Assembly (NCBI GenBank): GCA_019509985.1
Contig: JAEKLF010000070.1
Location: 1 to 62,551 of the forward strand
Direction: 5' to 3'
DNA length: 62,551 bases
Source: Burkholderiales bacterium
Lineage (GTDB): Bacteria > Pseudomonadota > Gammaproteobacteria > Burkholderiales > Burkholderiaceae_C
Under the pieces are notes generated by a model. The model made no database searches and was not told where the DNA came from. It saw only the letters and a program-made list of their open reading frames with translations. Both the position numbers and the translations under genes were made by a program. Below are positions 15,878 through 25,035 of the stretch, one piece after another (the first letter of the stretch is position 1; the number at the start of each line of letters is the position of its first letter).

Positions 15878-17835
15878 AACTCCGGTTTCACGTCCCGCGT
15901 CGCCAGCGGCCAGTGGTCGCTGCGCCACGGCGTGGCCGGCAGGCCGGCGCCGTCGACGAGGTTGGCGTCCAGCGGTGTGTCGCCCCAGGCATAGCGCACG
16001 GCCAGCGGCATGCGCACCTGCTCGCTCCAGACTCGCACGCGGTCCTTGCCGACGATCCTGGCCCGGGCGGGTTGGAAGCGCTGGTCCTCGCCCGCCAGCG
16101 CAAAGCCCCGCAGAGGGGCGCCGCCGCGCGTGGCCAGGCCGCCGGCAATGTCGGCGAAGCGCAGTTCGATGCTGCCGTCGGCCAGCACGCGGCTGCCGTG
16201 CAGCGTCGGGCCCTTGAAGGCCACGGGCTTGCCATAGGTCCGCGCCAGCGCGATGCGGGCCAGCCGCTCGCCGACGGTGCGCTTGTCGCGCGGATGGATG
16301 TCGTTGGCGTCGCCCACGTCGATGCTGACGGCCATGCCGGTGCCCGGCAACTTGACGGCCGTCTGGCGCTGGGCGTCGCGCAGCTCGGCAAAGGCGCTGC
16401 CCTCGGGCAGCGGCGGGCGCGGACCGTAGGACGACAGCTGCACGAAGTAGAAGGGCATGACGCGGTCCGGGCCTTTCTGGCCTTGCTCGCGCCACTGCGC
16501 GCGCCAGTCCTCGATGAGGCGCGCAAAGGTCTGGGCGTAGCGGGCCGCGCGCGGCGCATTGGCCTCGCCCTGGTACCAGATGACGCCGCGCACTGCGAAC
16601 GGCGTGAAGGGGCTGACCATGCCGTTGAACAGCAGGCCGGGCAGGTCGTTGGGGCCGGGCTCGGTGATGGCCTGCAACGCCTCGACGCGGGCTTGCCAGC
16701 GGCCGGCGAGCGGCCTGGCGCCCACGGCCGTGTCCAGCCGCAGGTTATCGGCCGGGCCATGGATGCCGCCGTCGCCGCCGGTGTCGGTCACGCGCACGGC
16801 GATGAGGTTGTCGCCCGCCCGCAGCGCGCCGGCCGGCAGCGCGTAGGCGCGCGGCGCCTCCCAGCCGCAGGTCTTGCCGACGGGCCGGCCGTTGACGAAG
16901 GTCTCGTCGCAGTCGTCGACGAGACCGACATGCAGCGTCGCGGCGCCGGCGGCCTCGGCGGCCGTCAGCGTGACGTGGCGGCGCAGCCAGACCACGCCGT
17001 CCAGGCCCGGCAGGCCCTGCGTTTCCCAGACCTGCGGCGTGTTCAGCGTGGCCCAGGCGCTGTCGTTGAGCGCCGGATCGGCCCCGGCGATGCCGGCTTC
17101 CGGCGGCGCGCTCTGGAAGCGGCGCACGCGCTCCAGCATCAGGTCGCGGTGACGCTGCACGAAGCTGGCGTTGTCCGCCGGCATGGTGGCCACCACGTCC
17201 GCCAGATCCGGGTCCGTCGCGGCGGCGCGCGGGCTGGTCCAGGTCTCGGCGTGGGTGCCGCCCCAGCTGATGTTGAGCAACCCGATGGGGACGCCGGTCT
17301 CCGCTTGCAGGCGGCGAGCGAAGTGGTACGCCACGCCGCTGAACTGGCCGGCCGTGGCCGGGCTGCTGACGTCCCACTGCAGCGGCGGCGCGTCAAGCAG
17401 CGGCTGCAGGCTGACGCGGTGCGGCATCTTCGCGTGACGGATCAGCGCGTGGTTGGCCGCGGCGATCTCGGTGGCGGCGTGGGTCGTGTCGGCCAGCGGC
17501 CACTCCATGTTGGACTGGCCGGCGGCGATCCAGACGTCGCCGATCAGCACGTCGCTCAGCGTGCGCTGCTGGCGGCCGGCGCTGACCTGCAGCCGGTACG
17601 GCCCACCCGCCTTCAGCGGCGCGAGCTGCGCCTGCCAGCGGCCGTCAGGGCCGGCCTGCGCGCTGGCCTCATGTCCGGCGAGCTGCACGCGCACGCGCTG
17701 GCCCGGCTCGGCCTCGCCCCAGACGCGCAGCGGCGCCTCGCGCTGCAGCACCATGTGGTCGGCAAACACGCCGGCGAGTTCCAGCGCCTGGGCGTTCGAG
17801 GCGGCCAGCAGGGCCGCGAGCAGGAGGGTTTTCAT
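15874..17835 (-). CDS. Sialate-O-acetylesterase-type (SGNH) carbohydrate acetylesterase
   Basis: The 653-aa exported esterase has a signal peptide (MKTLLLAALLAASNAQA). The SGNH nucleophile block is GQSNMEWPL near residue 108, and the Asp/His pair lies in DANDIHPRDKR near residue 500. A beta-sandwich insert (about 270-380) separates the two halves, as in 9-O-acetylesterases. In carbohydrate loci such enzymes remove acetyl groups from polysaccharides (here perhaps from glucan). It is the last gene of the minus-strand carbohydrate operon; its ATG shares one base with the GH30 stop (TGATG). Confidence 0.87.
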   Translation of the reverse strand: MKTLLLAALLAASNAQALELAGVFADHMVLQREAPLRVWGEAEPGQRVRVQLAGHEASAQAGPDGRWQAQLAPLKAGGPYRLQVSAGRQQRTLSDVLIGDVWIAAGQSNMEWPLADTTHAATEIAAANHALIRHAKMPHRVSLQPLLDAPPLQWDVSSPATAGQFSGVAYHFARRLQAETGVPIGLLNISWGGTHAETWTSPRAAATDPDLADVVATMPADNASFVQRHRDLMLERVRRFQSAPPEAGIAGADPALNDSAWATLNTPQVWETQGLPGLDGVVWLRRHVTLTAAEAAGAATLHVGLVDDCDETFVNGRPVGKTCGWEAPRAYALPAGALRAGDNLIAVRVTDTGGDGGIHGPADNLRLDTAVGARPLAGRWQARVEALQAITEPGPNDLPGLLFNGMVSPFTPFAVRGVIWYQGEANAPRAARYAQTFARLIEDWRAQWREQGQKGPDRVMPFYFVQLSSYGPRPPLPEGSAFAELRDAQRQTAVKLPGTGMAVSIDVGDANDIHPRDKRTVGERLARIALARTYGKPVAFKGPTLHGSRVLADGSIELRFADIAGGLATRGGAPLRGFALAGEDQRFQPARARIVGKDRVRVWSEQVRMPLAVRYAWGDTPLDANLVDGAGLPATPWRSDHWPLATRDVKPEF

Positions 17836-19229
17836 CACCACACGAGCGTAACAACTGCGCTGGCCGGCAACTCGTAGGCGAAGCGCCGGCCCGGCGCCTG
17901 CACGGTGAAGCGGCGCGCCTCGGCGGCGGAGTTGCAGACGATCAGCACGGTGCTGCCATCCGGGTTGGTGAAGGCGACGTGATCCAGGCCCTTGGCCTCG
18001 CCCGACGAGTCCACGCGCCGCGCGCCCTGCATCACGAAGCGGCTGGCGTGGCCGAAGGCGTAGTACTCGATGTTGCGCGTGACGGTGCCGTCCTTGGGGT
18101 CGATGGTGACGACGCCGCGGCAGTCCTTGCAACCGCCCAGGTGCGGGCCGTGCTGCGGGTCCAGCGCGAGGTTCCACATCAGCACGCCGCGCGCGCCGTG
18201 GCGCGTGCTGCCGATGATGAGGTTGCGCATGATCCACGGCAGCGTCTCGGCCCACTGCGGCTTCCATTCGCCGCCGGAGCATTCGGTGAACCACACGTCC
18301 AGCCCGGAAAAGTGCCGGGCCACTTGCGACTGCGCGGCCACGTCGCCCGCGTAGCAATGCCAGGCCACGCCCGACACGTACTTGCGCGCGGTCGCATCAC
18401 TCAGCATGGACATCGGGCTCCAGGGCTCGTCCCAGTTGTGGTCCCACTCCAGGATCTGCGTCTTCAGGCCTTTGGCCTTGAGCAAGGGCCCGAGATGCTG
18501 GCCGACGATGGCCGCGCGCGCGGCGGGCGGCACGCGGGTGCCCGGGTAGTCGCCGGGTTCGAAGTGCGGTTCGTTCTGGATCGTCAACGCGAACAGCGGC
18601 ACGCCCTCGGCCCGCATGGCCTGCACGTAGCGCACCAGGTACTGCGAGAAGGCGCCGTAGAACTCGGGCTTGATCTGGCCCTGGATCTGGCTGTCGGTCG
18701 TCTTCATCCAGCCCGGCGCGCTCCATGGCGAGGCCATGACCTGCAGCCTGGGGTTCAGCGCCAGCGCCTGCTTGACGGCCGGGATGACGTCGGCGCGCTC
18801 GGGGTCCAGCGAGAAGTGGGCGAGTGAGGGATCGGTCTGGCCCGGCGGCATGTCGTCCAGGCTGTAGTGGTGACGCGAGAAGTCGGACGCGCCGATGGTC
18901 AGCCGTGTGAACTCGAAACCCAGGCCCTGACCGCCATTCCCGTCGCGCGTGAACAGCTCGCGCATCAACGCATCGCGCTGCGGCTCGCTCAGGCCGTGGC
19001 GGATCAGCCAGGCCGAGCCCTCGGTGATGGCCGCACCGAAGCCGGCGATGCGCTGGTGCTTTTGCCCGGGGTCGATGCGGATGACCGCGTCGGCCTTGGC
19101 CGCGGCCGGGGCGACCTGGCTGGGTGCGAGCAGGTGCTGCTGATCGGCCGTGGTCAGGAAGGCCCGCACAGGTGCGGCGCTAGCGGTGCCGGCGAGCGCT
19201 GCCGTCAGGGCAAGGACGAGTGTTTTCAT
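17835..19229 (-). CDS. Glycoside hydrolase family 30
   Basis: The 464-aa exported hydrolase has a signal peptide (MKTLVLALTAALAGTASAA) and a GH30 TIM barrel with a C-terminal beta-sandwich. The acid/base Glu is in TIQNEPHFEPGDYPG (~residue 220) and the nucleophile Glu in VWFTECSGG (~316). GH30 covers glucosylceramidases, beta-1,6-glucanases and xylosidases; the gene neighbours (GH1, GH3, CUT1 transporter) favour a beta-glucanase. The ATG at 19229 is needed for the signal peptide; the longer open frame runs into the halogenase relic. Confidence 0.9.
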   Translation of the reverse strand: MKTLVLALTAALAGTASAAPVRAFLTTADQQHLLAPSQVAPAAAKADAVIRIDPGQKHQRIAGFGAAITEGSAWLIRHGLSEPQRDALMRELFTRDGNGGQGLGFEFTRLTIGASDFSRHHYSLDDMPPGQTDPSLAHFSLDPERADVIPAVKQALALNPRLQVMASPWSAPGWMKTTDSQIQGQIKPEFYGAFSQYLVRYVQAMRAEGVPLFALTIQNEPHFEPGDYPGTRVPPAARAAIVGQHLGPLLKAKGLKTQILEWDHNWDEPWSPMSMLSDATARKYVSGVAWHCYAGDVAAQSQVARHFSGLDVWFTECSGGEWKPQWAETLPWIMRNLIIGSTRHGARGVLMWNLALDPQHGPHLGGCKDCRGVVTIDPKDGTVTRNIEYYAFGHASRFVMQGARRVDSSGEAKGLDHVAFTNPDGSTVLIVCNSAAEARRFTVQAPGRRFAYELPASAVVTLVW

Positions 19230-19234
19230 GATCG

Positions 19235-19457
19235 GGCGGCGCGGTCGCGCAGTGAGCGGAAATGAAATCGGCGGCGACGGCATGATGGCTACGCAGCGAC
19301 GCACGACGTCACGGGTGTTGTCGACAAAGGCCGGGGCGCGCCCGGGGGCACTCAGCCAGCGGGCGGCCCTTGCCGAACAGCCACGCCGCCAGCGCTGCTG
19401 CCGTCATCCAGCCGGCGGTGCGGCCGCCGACGATGACGATGCGGCGTGCCGTGCCCA

Positions 19458-19458
<1 letters not shown>
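19235..19458 (-). pseudogene. Tryptophan-halogenase-family gene relic (N- and C-terminal ends only)
   Basis: The piece starts at an ATG (19458) that shares a base with the ATPase gene stop. It reads MGTARRIVIVGGRTAGWMT followed by AAALA, the FAD-binding start of flavin-dependent tryptophan halogenases, except that the usual GGGTAGW is GGRTAGW. The frame then ends at 19309. In another frame the next bases read FVDNTRDVVRRCVAIMPS, and one further frame step gives ADFISAHCATAPPD, which look like the C-terminus of the same family. About 450 residues between the ends are missing. Such halogenases commonly sit in TonB-receptor carbohydrate loci of Caulobacter and Xanthomonas. Enzyme function must be lost. 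Confidence 0.68.
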
Positions 19459-20509
<1,051 letters not shown>

Positions 20510-20513
<4 letters not shown>

Positions 20514-21373
20514 TTCACGGCTCCGGCAGCGATACCGCGCACGAACCAGCGACCGGATATCAGATAGACGAGAAGGGGCACGGCCGACGTCAGGATGGTC
20601 GCGGCCATGTTGAGGTTGTAGAGCCGCTCGCCGGTCGTCGTGTTGATGACGTTGTTGAGCTGCACCGTCATCGGCAGGTTGTCGCGGCCGGCGAAGGTCA
20701 GGCCCAGGATGTAGTCGTTCCACACGCCGGTGATCTGCATGATGGCCGCGACGATCAGCATGGGCGTGGACATCGGCAGCACCAGCTGCACGAAGATGCG
20801 CCAGAAGCCGCCGCCATCCACCCGCGCCGCCTTGAACAGCTCGCCCGGCAGGCCCGCGTAGTAGTTGCGAAACAGCAGCGTCATGATGGGCATCGCGAAG
20901 ACGATGTGCACGACGACGATGCCGGGCAGGCTGCTGTAGATGCCGGCCGCCGCCTCCAGCTTGACGAGCGGGTAGATCATCACCTGGATGGGGATGAAGG
21001 CGCCCATCATCAGCACGCCGAACAGCCACTGGCTGCCCTTGGGCTTCCACCACGAGAGCGCATAGCCGTTGATGGCGCCGAGCAGGATGGGCAGGATGAC
21101 GGAGGGCACGGTGATGGTCACGGAGTTCCAGAAGCCCACATGGATGCCTTCGCAGCTGACGCCCGTGCAGGCCTCGCTCCAGGCGCCGCGCCATGCTTGC
21201 AGCGATGGCGCCGAGGGCAGCGCGAAGATCTGGCCGAGGCGGATCTCCTCCATGCTCTTGAACGAGGTCGTCAGCATGATGTAGAGCGGCAGCAGGAAGA
21301 AGGCCGCCGCGCCGACCAGGAAGGCGTAAACGCCGATGCGCGCCCAGACCGCAGTCGATTTGCGCTTGCTCAT
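20510..21373 (-). CDS. CUT1 sugar ABC transporter permease (MalG/UgpE type)
   Basis: The 287-aa inner-membrane permease has about six helices. The cytoplasmic EAA loop, which docks to the ATPase, is seen at ELFKAARVDGGGFWRIFVQLVLP (~residues 190-212). The N-terminal tail is short and basic and the sequence ends in GRWFVRGIAAGAVK, typical of the second CUT1 permease. Its ATG shares a base with the first permease stop, and its own stop overlaps the ATPase start. Confidence 0.92.
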
Positions 21374-22248
21374 CAATGGCCTCCCTTCGCCGCCTGGCGG
21401 CTGCGCACGTAGGCCAGCGGTGCGACGAGGGCCAGCACCGTGATCAGCAGCATCACGGCGCCGGCCGAGGCGAGCGCCAGGTTGGCGCGGCCGAACAGGT
21501 GGTCCATGATGAACTTGGCCGGCACGTCGCTGGCGGTGCCGGGGCCGCCTTGCGTCATGGCGACGACAGTGTCGAAGACCTTGACGACGCCGGTGGCCAG
21601 CAGCGTGAAGACAGTGGCCAGCGTCGGCGCCAGCATCGGCAGCACGATGGACAGATAGACGCGCCAGGCGGGAATGCCGTCCAGCCGCGCGGCCTTCCAG
21701 ATCTCCTCGTCGATGCCGCGCAGGCCGGCCAGCATCAGCGCCATCACGAGGCCCGCACCCTGCCACGTGCCAGCAATGACGACGGTGTAGATGACCATGT
21801 CCTGGTCGACGATCCAATCGAAGCTGAAGTCCTTCCAGCCCAGCTGCTGCATCGCGTTCTGCAGGCCGCTGTCGGGGTTGAGCACCCATTGCCAGACCAG
21901 GCCGGTCGCGACGAAGGACATCGCGTAGGGGTAGAGGAAGGCCGTTCTCAGCGCGCCCTCGCCGCGCACCTTCTGGTCGATGAAGACGGCCAGCAGGAAG
22001 CCCAGCACCATGGCCGCGACGATGTAGAGAACGCCGTAGATGGCGAGGTTGTGGATGGCGAGCTGCCAGCGCTCGTTGTCGAGCAGGCGCTCGAACTGCT
22101 GCAGGCCGACGAAGTCGCTGCTCGGGAAGGTGCGCGAGCTGGACACGGACGTCCTCACGGTCCACAGCACCGTGCCGACATAGCCGACGAGGACGATGAC
22201 GGCCAGGGGCAGCAAGGCCCCCCAGGCCGCGAGGGAGCGGCGCTTCAT
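21373..22248 (-). CDS. CUT1 sugar ABC transporter permease (MalF/UgpA type)
   Basis: The 291-aa inner-membrane permease has about six helices and an EAA loop (EIWKAARLDGIPAWRVYLSIVLP, ~residues 190-212). A GTG codon just before the ATG at 22248 is an alternative start; the ATG is preferred because it overlaps the stop of the binding-protein gene as TGATG. With the next gene it forms the heterodimeric channel of the importer. Confidence 0.92.
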   Translation of the reverse strand: MKRRSLAAWGALLPLAVIVLVGYVGTVLWTVRTSVSSSRTFPSSDFVGLQQFERLLDNERWQLAIHNLAIYGVLYIVAAMVLGFLLAVFIDQKVRGEGALRTAFLYPYAMSFVATGLVWQWVLNPDSGLQNAMQQLGWKDFSFDWIVDQDMVIYTVVIAGTWQGAGLVMALMLAGLRGIDEEIWKAARLDGIPAWRVYLSIVLPMLAPTLATVFTLLATGVVKVFDTVVAMTQGGPGTASDVPAKFIMDHLFGRANLALASAGAVMLLITVLALVAPLAYVRSRQAAKGGH

Positions 22249-23489
22249 CACGACTTGAGCGCGGAGACGATGTCCTTCTGGACCTTCTCGACGGGGATGT
22301 TGCGGTTCCAGTAGGACGTCAACACGTCCTGCAGCGCGCCGTTCTGGTCGGGCGTGATGTAAATCTCGCCATTGCCGAGCTGGCGGGCCTTGTCCTTCAT
22401 CGCGTCAATGCCCATCTGCGCACAGATGTCCATCTTGCTGGCATCGACGTCCGTGCGGATGGGGATGGATCCCTTCTTCATGCTGAAGGCGACCTGGGTG
22501 GCGGGCTGGGTGATGACGCTGGCGAGCAGCTGCTGCGCCTTGACCTGGTCGGGCTTGTCGGTCTTGGGGAAGACCATCACGTCGCCCTGCACGATGTAGG
22601 GCGCGTGCGGGCCGAAGCCGGGCGCGCAGCCGTAGTCCTTGCCGGCTTCCTGCCTGGCCTGGGCGAACTCGCCCTTGGCCCAGTCGCCCATGATCTGCAC
22701 GCCGGCGCGGCCGCTGATGATCATGGCGGTGGCGTCGTTCCAGTTGCGGCCGGGCGAGCCCCTGTCGGTGTAGCTTTGCAGGCGCTTGAAGGCGAGCAGC
22801 ACCTTCTTGAAGTCCTCGCCCATGATGGCCTTGGTGTCGCGGTCGCGGAACACCTTCAGGTACAGCTCGCGGCCGCCGAAGTGGGCCAGCGTGGCCGTGA
22901 AGACGATGCCGTCCTGCCAGGGCTGGCCGCCGTGGGCCAGCGGCACGAGGCCGGCGGCCTTGAGCTTGTCCAGCGCGACAAACAGTTCGTCGAAGCTCTT
23001 GGGTTCCTCCGCGATGCCGGCCTTCTTGAAGGCGGCCTTGGAGAACCAGAACCAGGTCATGTTGTGGATGTCGACCGGCGCGGCGTAGTAGTGGCCCTTG
23101 ACCTTGATGGCGCTCAGCACGGTCTCGGGCAGGAACTTGTCCCAACCGTCACGCTGGGCCACCGCATCGACGTTGTTCAGATAGCCCTGGTCGACGATGT
23201 CGCGGAACTGCTGGGTGGTGTTGAACTGCGCGGCCGTGGGCGGGTTGCCGCCGGCGATGCGGTTGATGGCCACCGAACGCGCCTGCTCGCCAAGCGCAAC
23301 GGCCGTGTCCACCCAGATGCCGCCCTGGGCGCGGTAGGCGTCGGCCAGGGTCTTGGCGGCAGCGGATTCACCGCCGGAAGTCCACCAGTGGATGACCTCG
23401 GCCTTCAGCGGGGCGGCCGGCTGGGCGACAGCAGGAAACGCGGCGGCGACGAGCGCGGCGGCTGCCAGGGCGTGACGGGGGAACTTCAT
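22248..23489 (-). CDS. CUT1 sugar-binding protein, glucose/mannose GtsA-like
   Basis: The 413-aa periplasmic protein has a signal peptide (MKFPRHALAAAALVAAAFPAVA). It then shows a fold typical of glucose-type binding proteins: VIHWWTSGGESAAAKTLADAY and VAINRIAGGNPPTAAQFN resemble GtsA of Pseudomonas and the Thermus glucose-binding protein. The ligand is thus probably glucose or a small glucoside. It is first of the transporter genes, 133 bases after the GH1 gene. The leader between them holds a strong hairpin and AT-rich promoter-like sequence. Confidence 0.9.
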   Translation of the reverse strand: MKFPRHALAAAALVAAAFPAVAQPAAPLKAEVIHWWTSGGESAAAKTLADAYRAQGGIWVDTAVALGEQARSVAINRIAGGNPPTAAQFNTTQQFRDIVDQGYLNNVDAVAQRDGWDKFLPETVLSAIKVKGHYYAAPVDIHNMTWFWFSKAAFKKAGIAEEPKSFDELFVALDKLKAAGLVPLAHGGQPWQDGIVFTATLAHFGGRELYLKVFRDRDTKAIMGEDFKKVLLAFKRLQSYTDRGSPGRNWNDATAMIISGRAGVQIMGDWAKGEFAQARQEAGKDYGCAPGFGPHAPYIVQGDVMVFPKTDKPDQVKAQQLLASVITQPATQVAFSMKKGSIPIRTDVDASKMDICAQMGIDAMKDKARQLGNGEIYITPDQNGALQDVLTSYWNRNIPVEKVQKDIVSALKS

Positions 23490-23622
23490 CTTGTCTCCGA
23501 ATCTTGGTGTGCGGCGAGGCGCAGTGTCCCTCGGCGCGTCTCGGCGCGCCTGAGGGAGGACCCTGTAATATTTCATTTATAAACCGCTTGCACCCCACCA
23601 CAGGCGGCCAGATGGCCGTTAA
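23490..23622 (-). promoter_or_regulatory. Possible internal promoter and leader hairpin before the sugar-binding protein gene
   Basis: On the minus strand a -10-like TATAAA (23581-23576) is followed by TATTAC and then a hairpin with arms CCCTC(A)GGCGCG and CGCGCC-GAGGG (23556-23528). No good -35 box is seen. The stem may stabilise the binding-protein message, which is often made in excess over the permeases. The block TGCAAGCGGTTTA next to it is only a poor match to the LacI-type operator of this locus. Confidence 0.35.
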
Positions 23623-24975
23623 TCATTCATTCAGAAACCGGCCATACCAGAGACCGCTGTCCTTCAGCGTGCGCTGCTGCGTTGCGTAGTCGACATAGGC
23701 CAGGCCGAAGCGGCGCAGATAGCCTTCGGCCCACTCGAAGTTATCCAGCAGGCTCCAGGCGAAGTAGCCCTTGACCGGCACACCGGCATCCATCGCCTGT
23801 CGCACCGCGTTCAGGTGGCGCTGCAGATAGCCCAGGCGCTCGACGTCGTGCACATGGCCGTCGGGCGTCCGCACGTCCTCGAAGGTGGAACCGTTCTCGG
23901 TCAGCTGGATGACCGGCGGGTTGTAGTCGCGCTGGATGCGGGTCAGCAGGTCCACGAGGCCCTGCGGCGACACCTCCCAGCCGAAGCCGGTGCGCTCCAC
24001 GCCGGCCTTCTCGACGAGCCTGGCGCGCATCGGGCCGTGGCTGGCGTCGGGGTCGTCGCCCACCATCTCGGGGAAGTAGTAGTTCACGCCCAGGAAGTCG
24101 GTCGCCGTGGCGATGGTGTCCAGGTCGCCCGCCTGCACCTTGGGCGCGGCGTCGCCCAGCAGTGCCAGCGTGTCGGCAGGGTAGCCGCGGCCGAACAGCG
24201 GGTCCAGGAACCAGCGGTTGCGCAGGCCATCGTGGCGCTTCACCGCGGCGAGGTCTTCCGCGCTGTCCGAGGCCGCCGTGATGGGGTGCAGGCTCAGCGT
24301 GATGCCGACCTGCGCGCCGGGCGAGTTCTTGCGGATCAGCGGAATCGCCTGGCCGTGCGACAGCAGCACGTGGTGGCAGGCCTGCATGGCGTCGGCCAGG
24401 CTCCTGCCGCCAGGGGCGTGCACGCCCTCCCAATAGCCCATCATGCAGGAGCACCAGGGCTCGTTGTGCGTGATCCAGTGCTTGACGCGGTCGCCCAGGC
24501 GGCGCGTGACGATGTCGGTGTACTCGAGGAAGGCGCCGACGGTGTCGCGTGAGATCCAGCCGCCCTGCTCCTGCAGCGCCTGCGGCAGGTCCCAGTGGTA
24601 GAGCGTGCACCACGGGTCCAGGCCGCGTGCCAGCATGCCGTCCACCAGCCGGTCGTAGAAGGCCAGCCCGGCTTCGTTCACCCTGCCGCGCCCCTCAGGA
24701 AGAATGCGCGGCCAGGCGATGGAGAAGCGGTAGGCGTTGACACCCAGCCGCTTTGCCATGTCCAGGTCCTGCGGCCACCGGTGGTAATGGTCGCAGGCGA
24801 CCAGCGCGTTGGAGCCGTCGCGAATGCGGCCGGGCTCACTGCAGAAGCGGTCCCAGATGGATTCGCCCTTGCCATCCTCACGGCCGGCGCCTTCGATCTG
24901 GAAGGACGAGGTGGACACGCCCCAACGGAAGTCGGCGGGGAAGTCTGAGCGGGTCGGGGCGGTGTTGGCGGTCAT
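23623..24975 (-). CDS. Beta-glucosidase, glycoside hydrolase family 1
   Basis: The 450-aa hydrolase is a GH1 TIM barrel. The acid/base Glu is in THNEPWCS (~residue 171) and the nucleophile Glu is in LTENGSTFED (~359); FRWGVSTSSFQIEGA is the family opening. There is no signal peptide, so it probably acts in the cytoplasm on imported gluco-oligosaccharides. The ATG at 24975 is preferred, although one at 24999 would add eight residues. It follows the TonB receptor gene by 60 bases. Confidence 0.93.
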   Translation of the reverse strand: MTANTAPTRSDFPADFRWGVSTSSFQIEGAGREDGKGESIWDRFCSEPGRIRDGSNALVACDHYHRWPQDLDMAKRLGVNAYRFSIAWPRILPEGRGRVNEAGLAFYDRLVDGMLARGLDPWCTLYHWDLPQALQEQGGWISRDTVGAFLEYTDIVTRRLGDRVKHWITHNEPWCSCMMGYWEGVHAPGGRSLADAMQACHHVLLSHGQAIPLIRKNSPGAQVGITLSLHPITAASDSAEDLAAVKRHDGLRNRWFLDPLFGRGYPADTLALLGDAAPKVQAGDLDTIATATDFLGVNYYFPEMVGDDPDASHGPMRARLVEKAGVERTGFGWEVSPQGLVDLLTRIQRDYNPPVIQLTENGSTFEDVRTPDGHVHDVERLGYLQRHLNAVRQAMDAGVPVKGYFAWSLLDNFEWAEGYLRRFGLAYVDYATQQRTLKDSGLWYGRFLNE

Positions 24976-25035
24976 GGGCGGATGTGAGGGCGCCGGCATC
25001 GAAGCCGGCGCGGTTTCAGGAACGGGGAACGGAAC

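Noticed and set aside
17835..19304. Longer GH30 with extra N-terminus
   Set aside because: The added residues come from the halogenase relic; the signal peptide begins at 19229.
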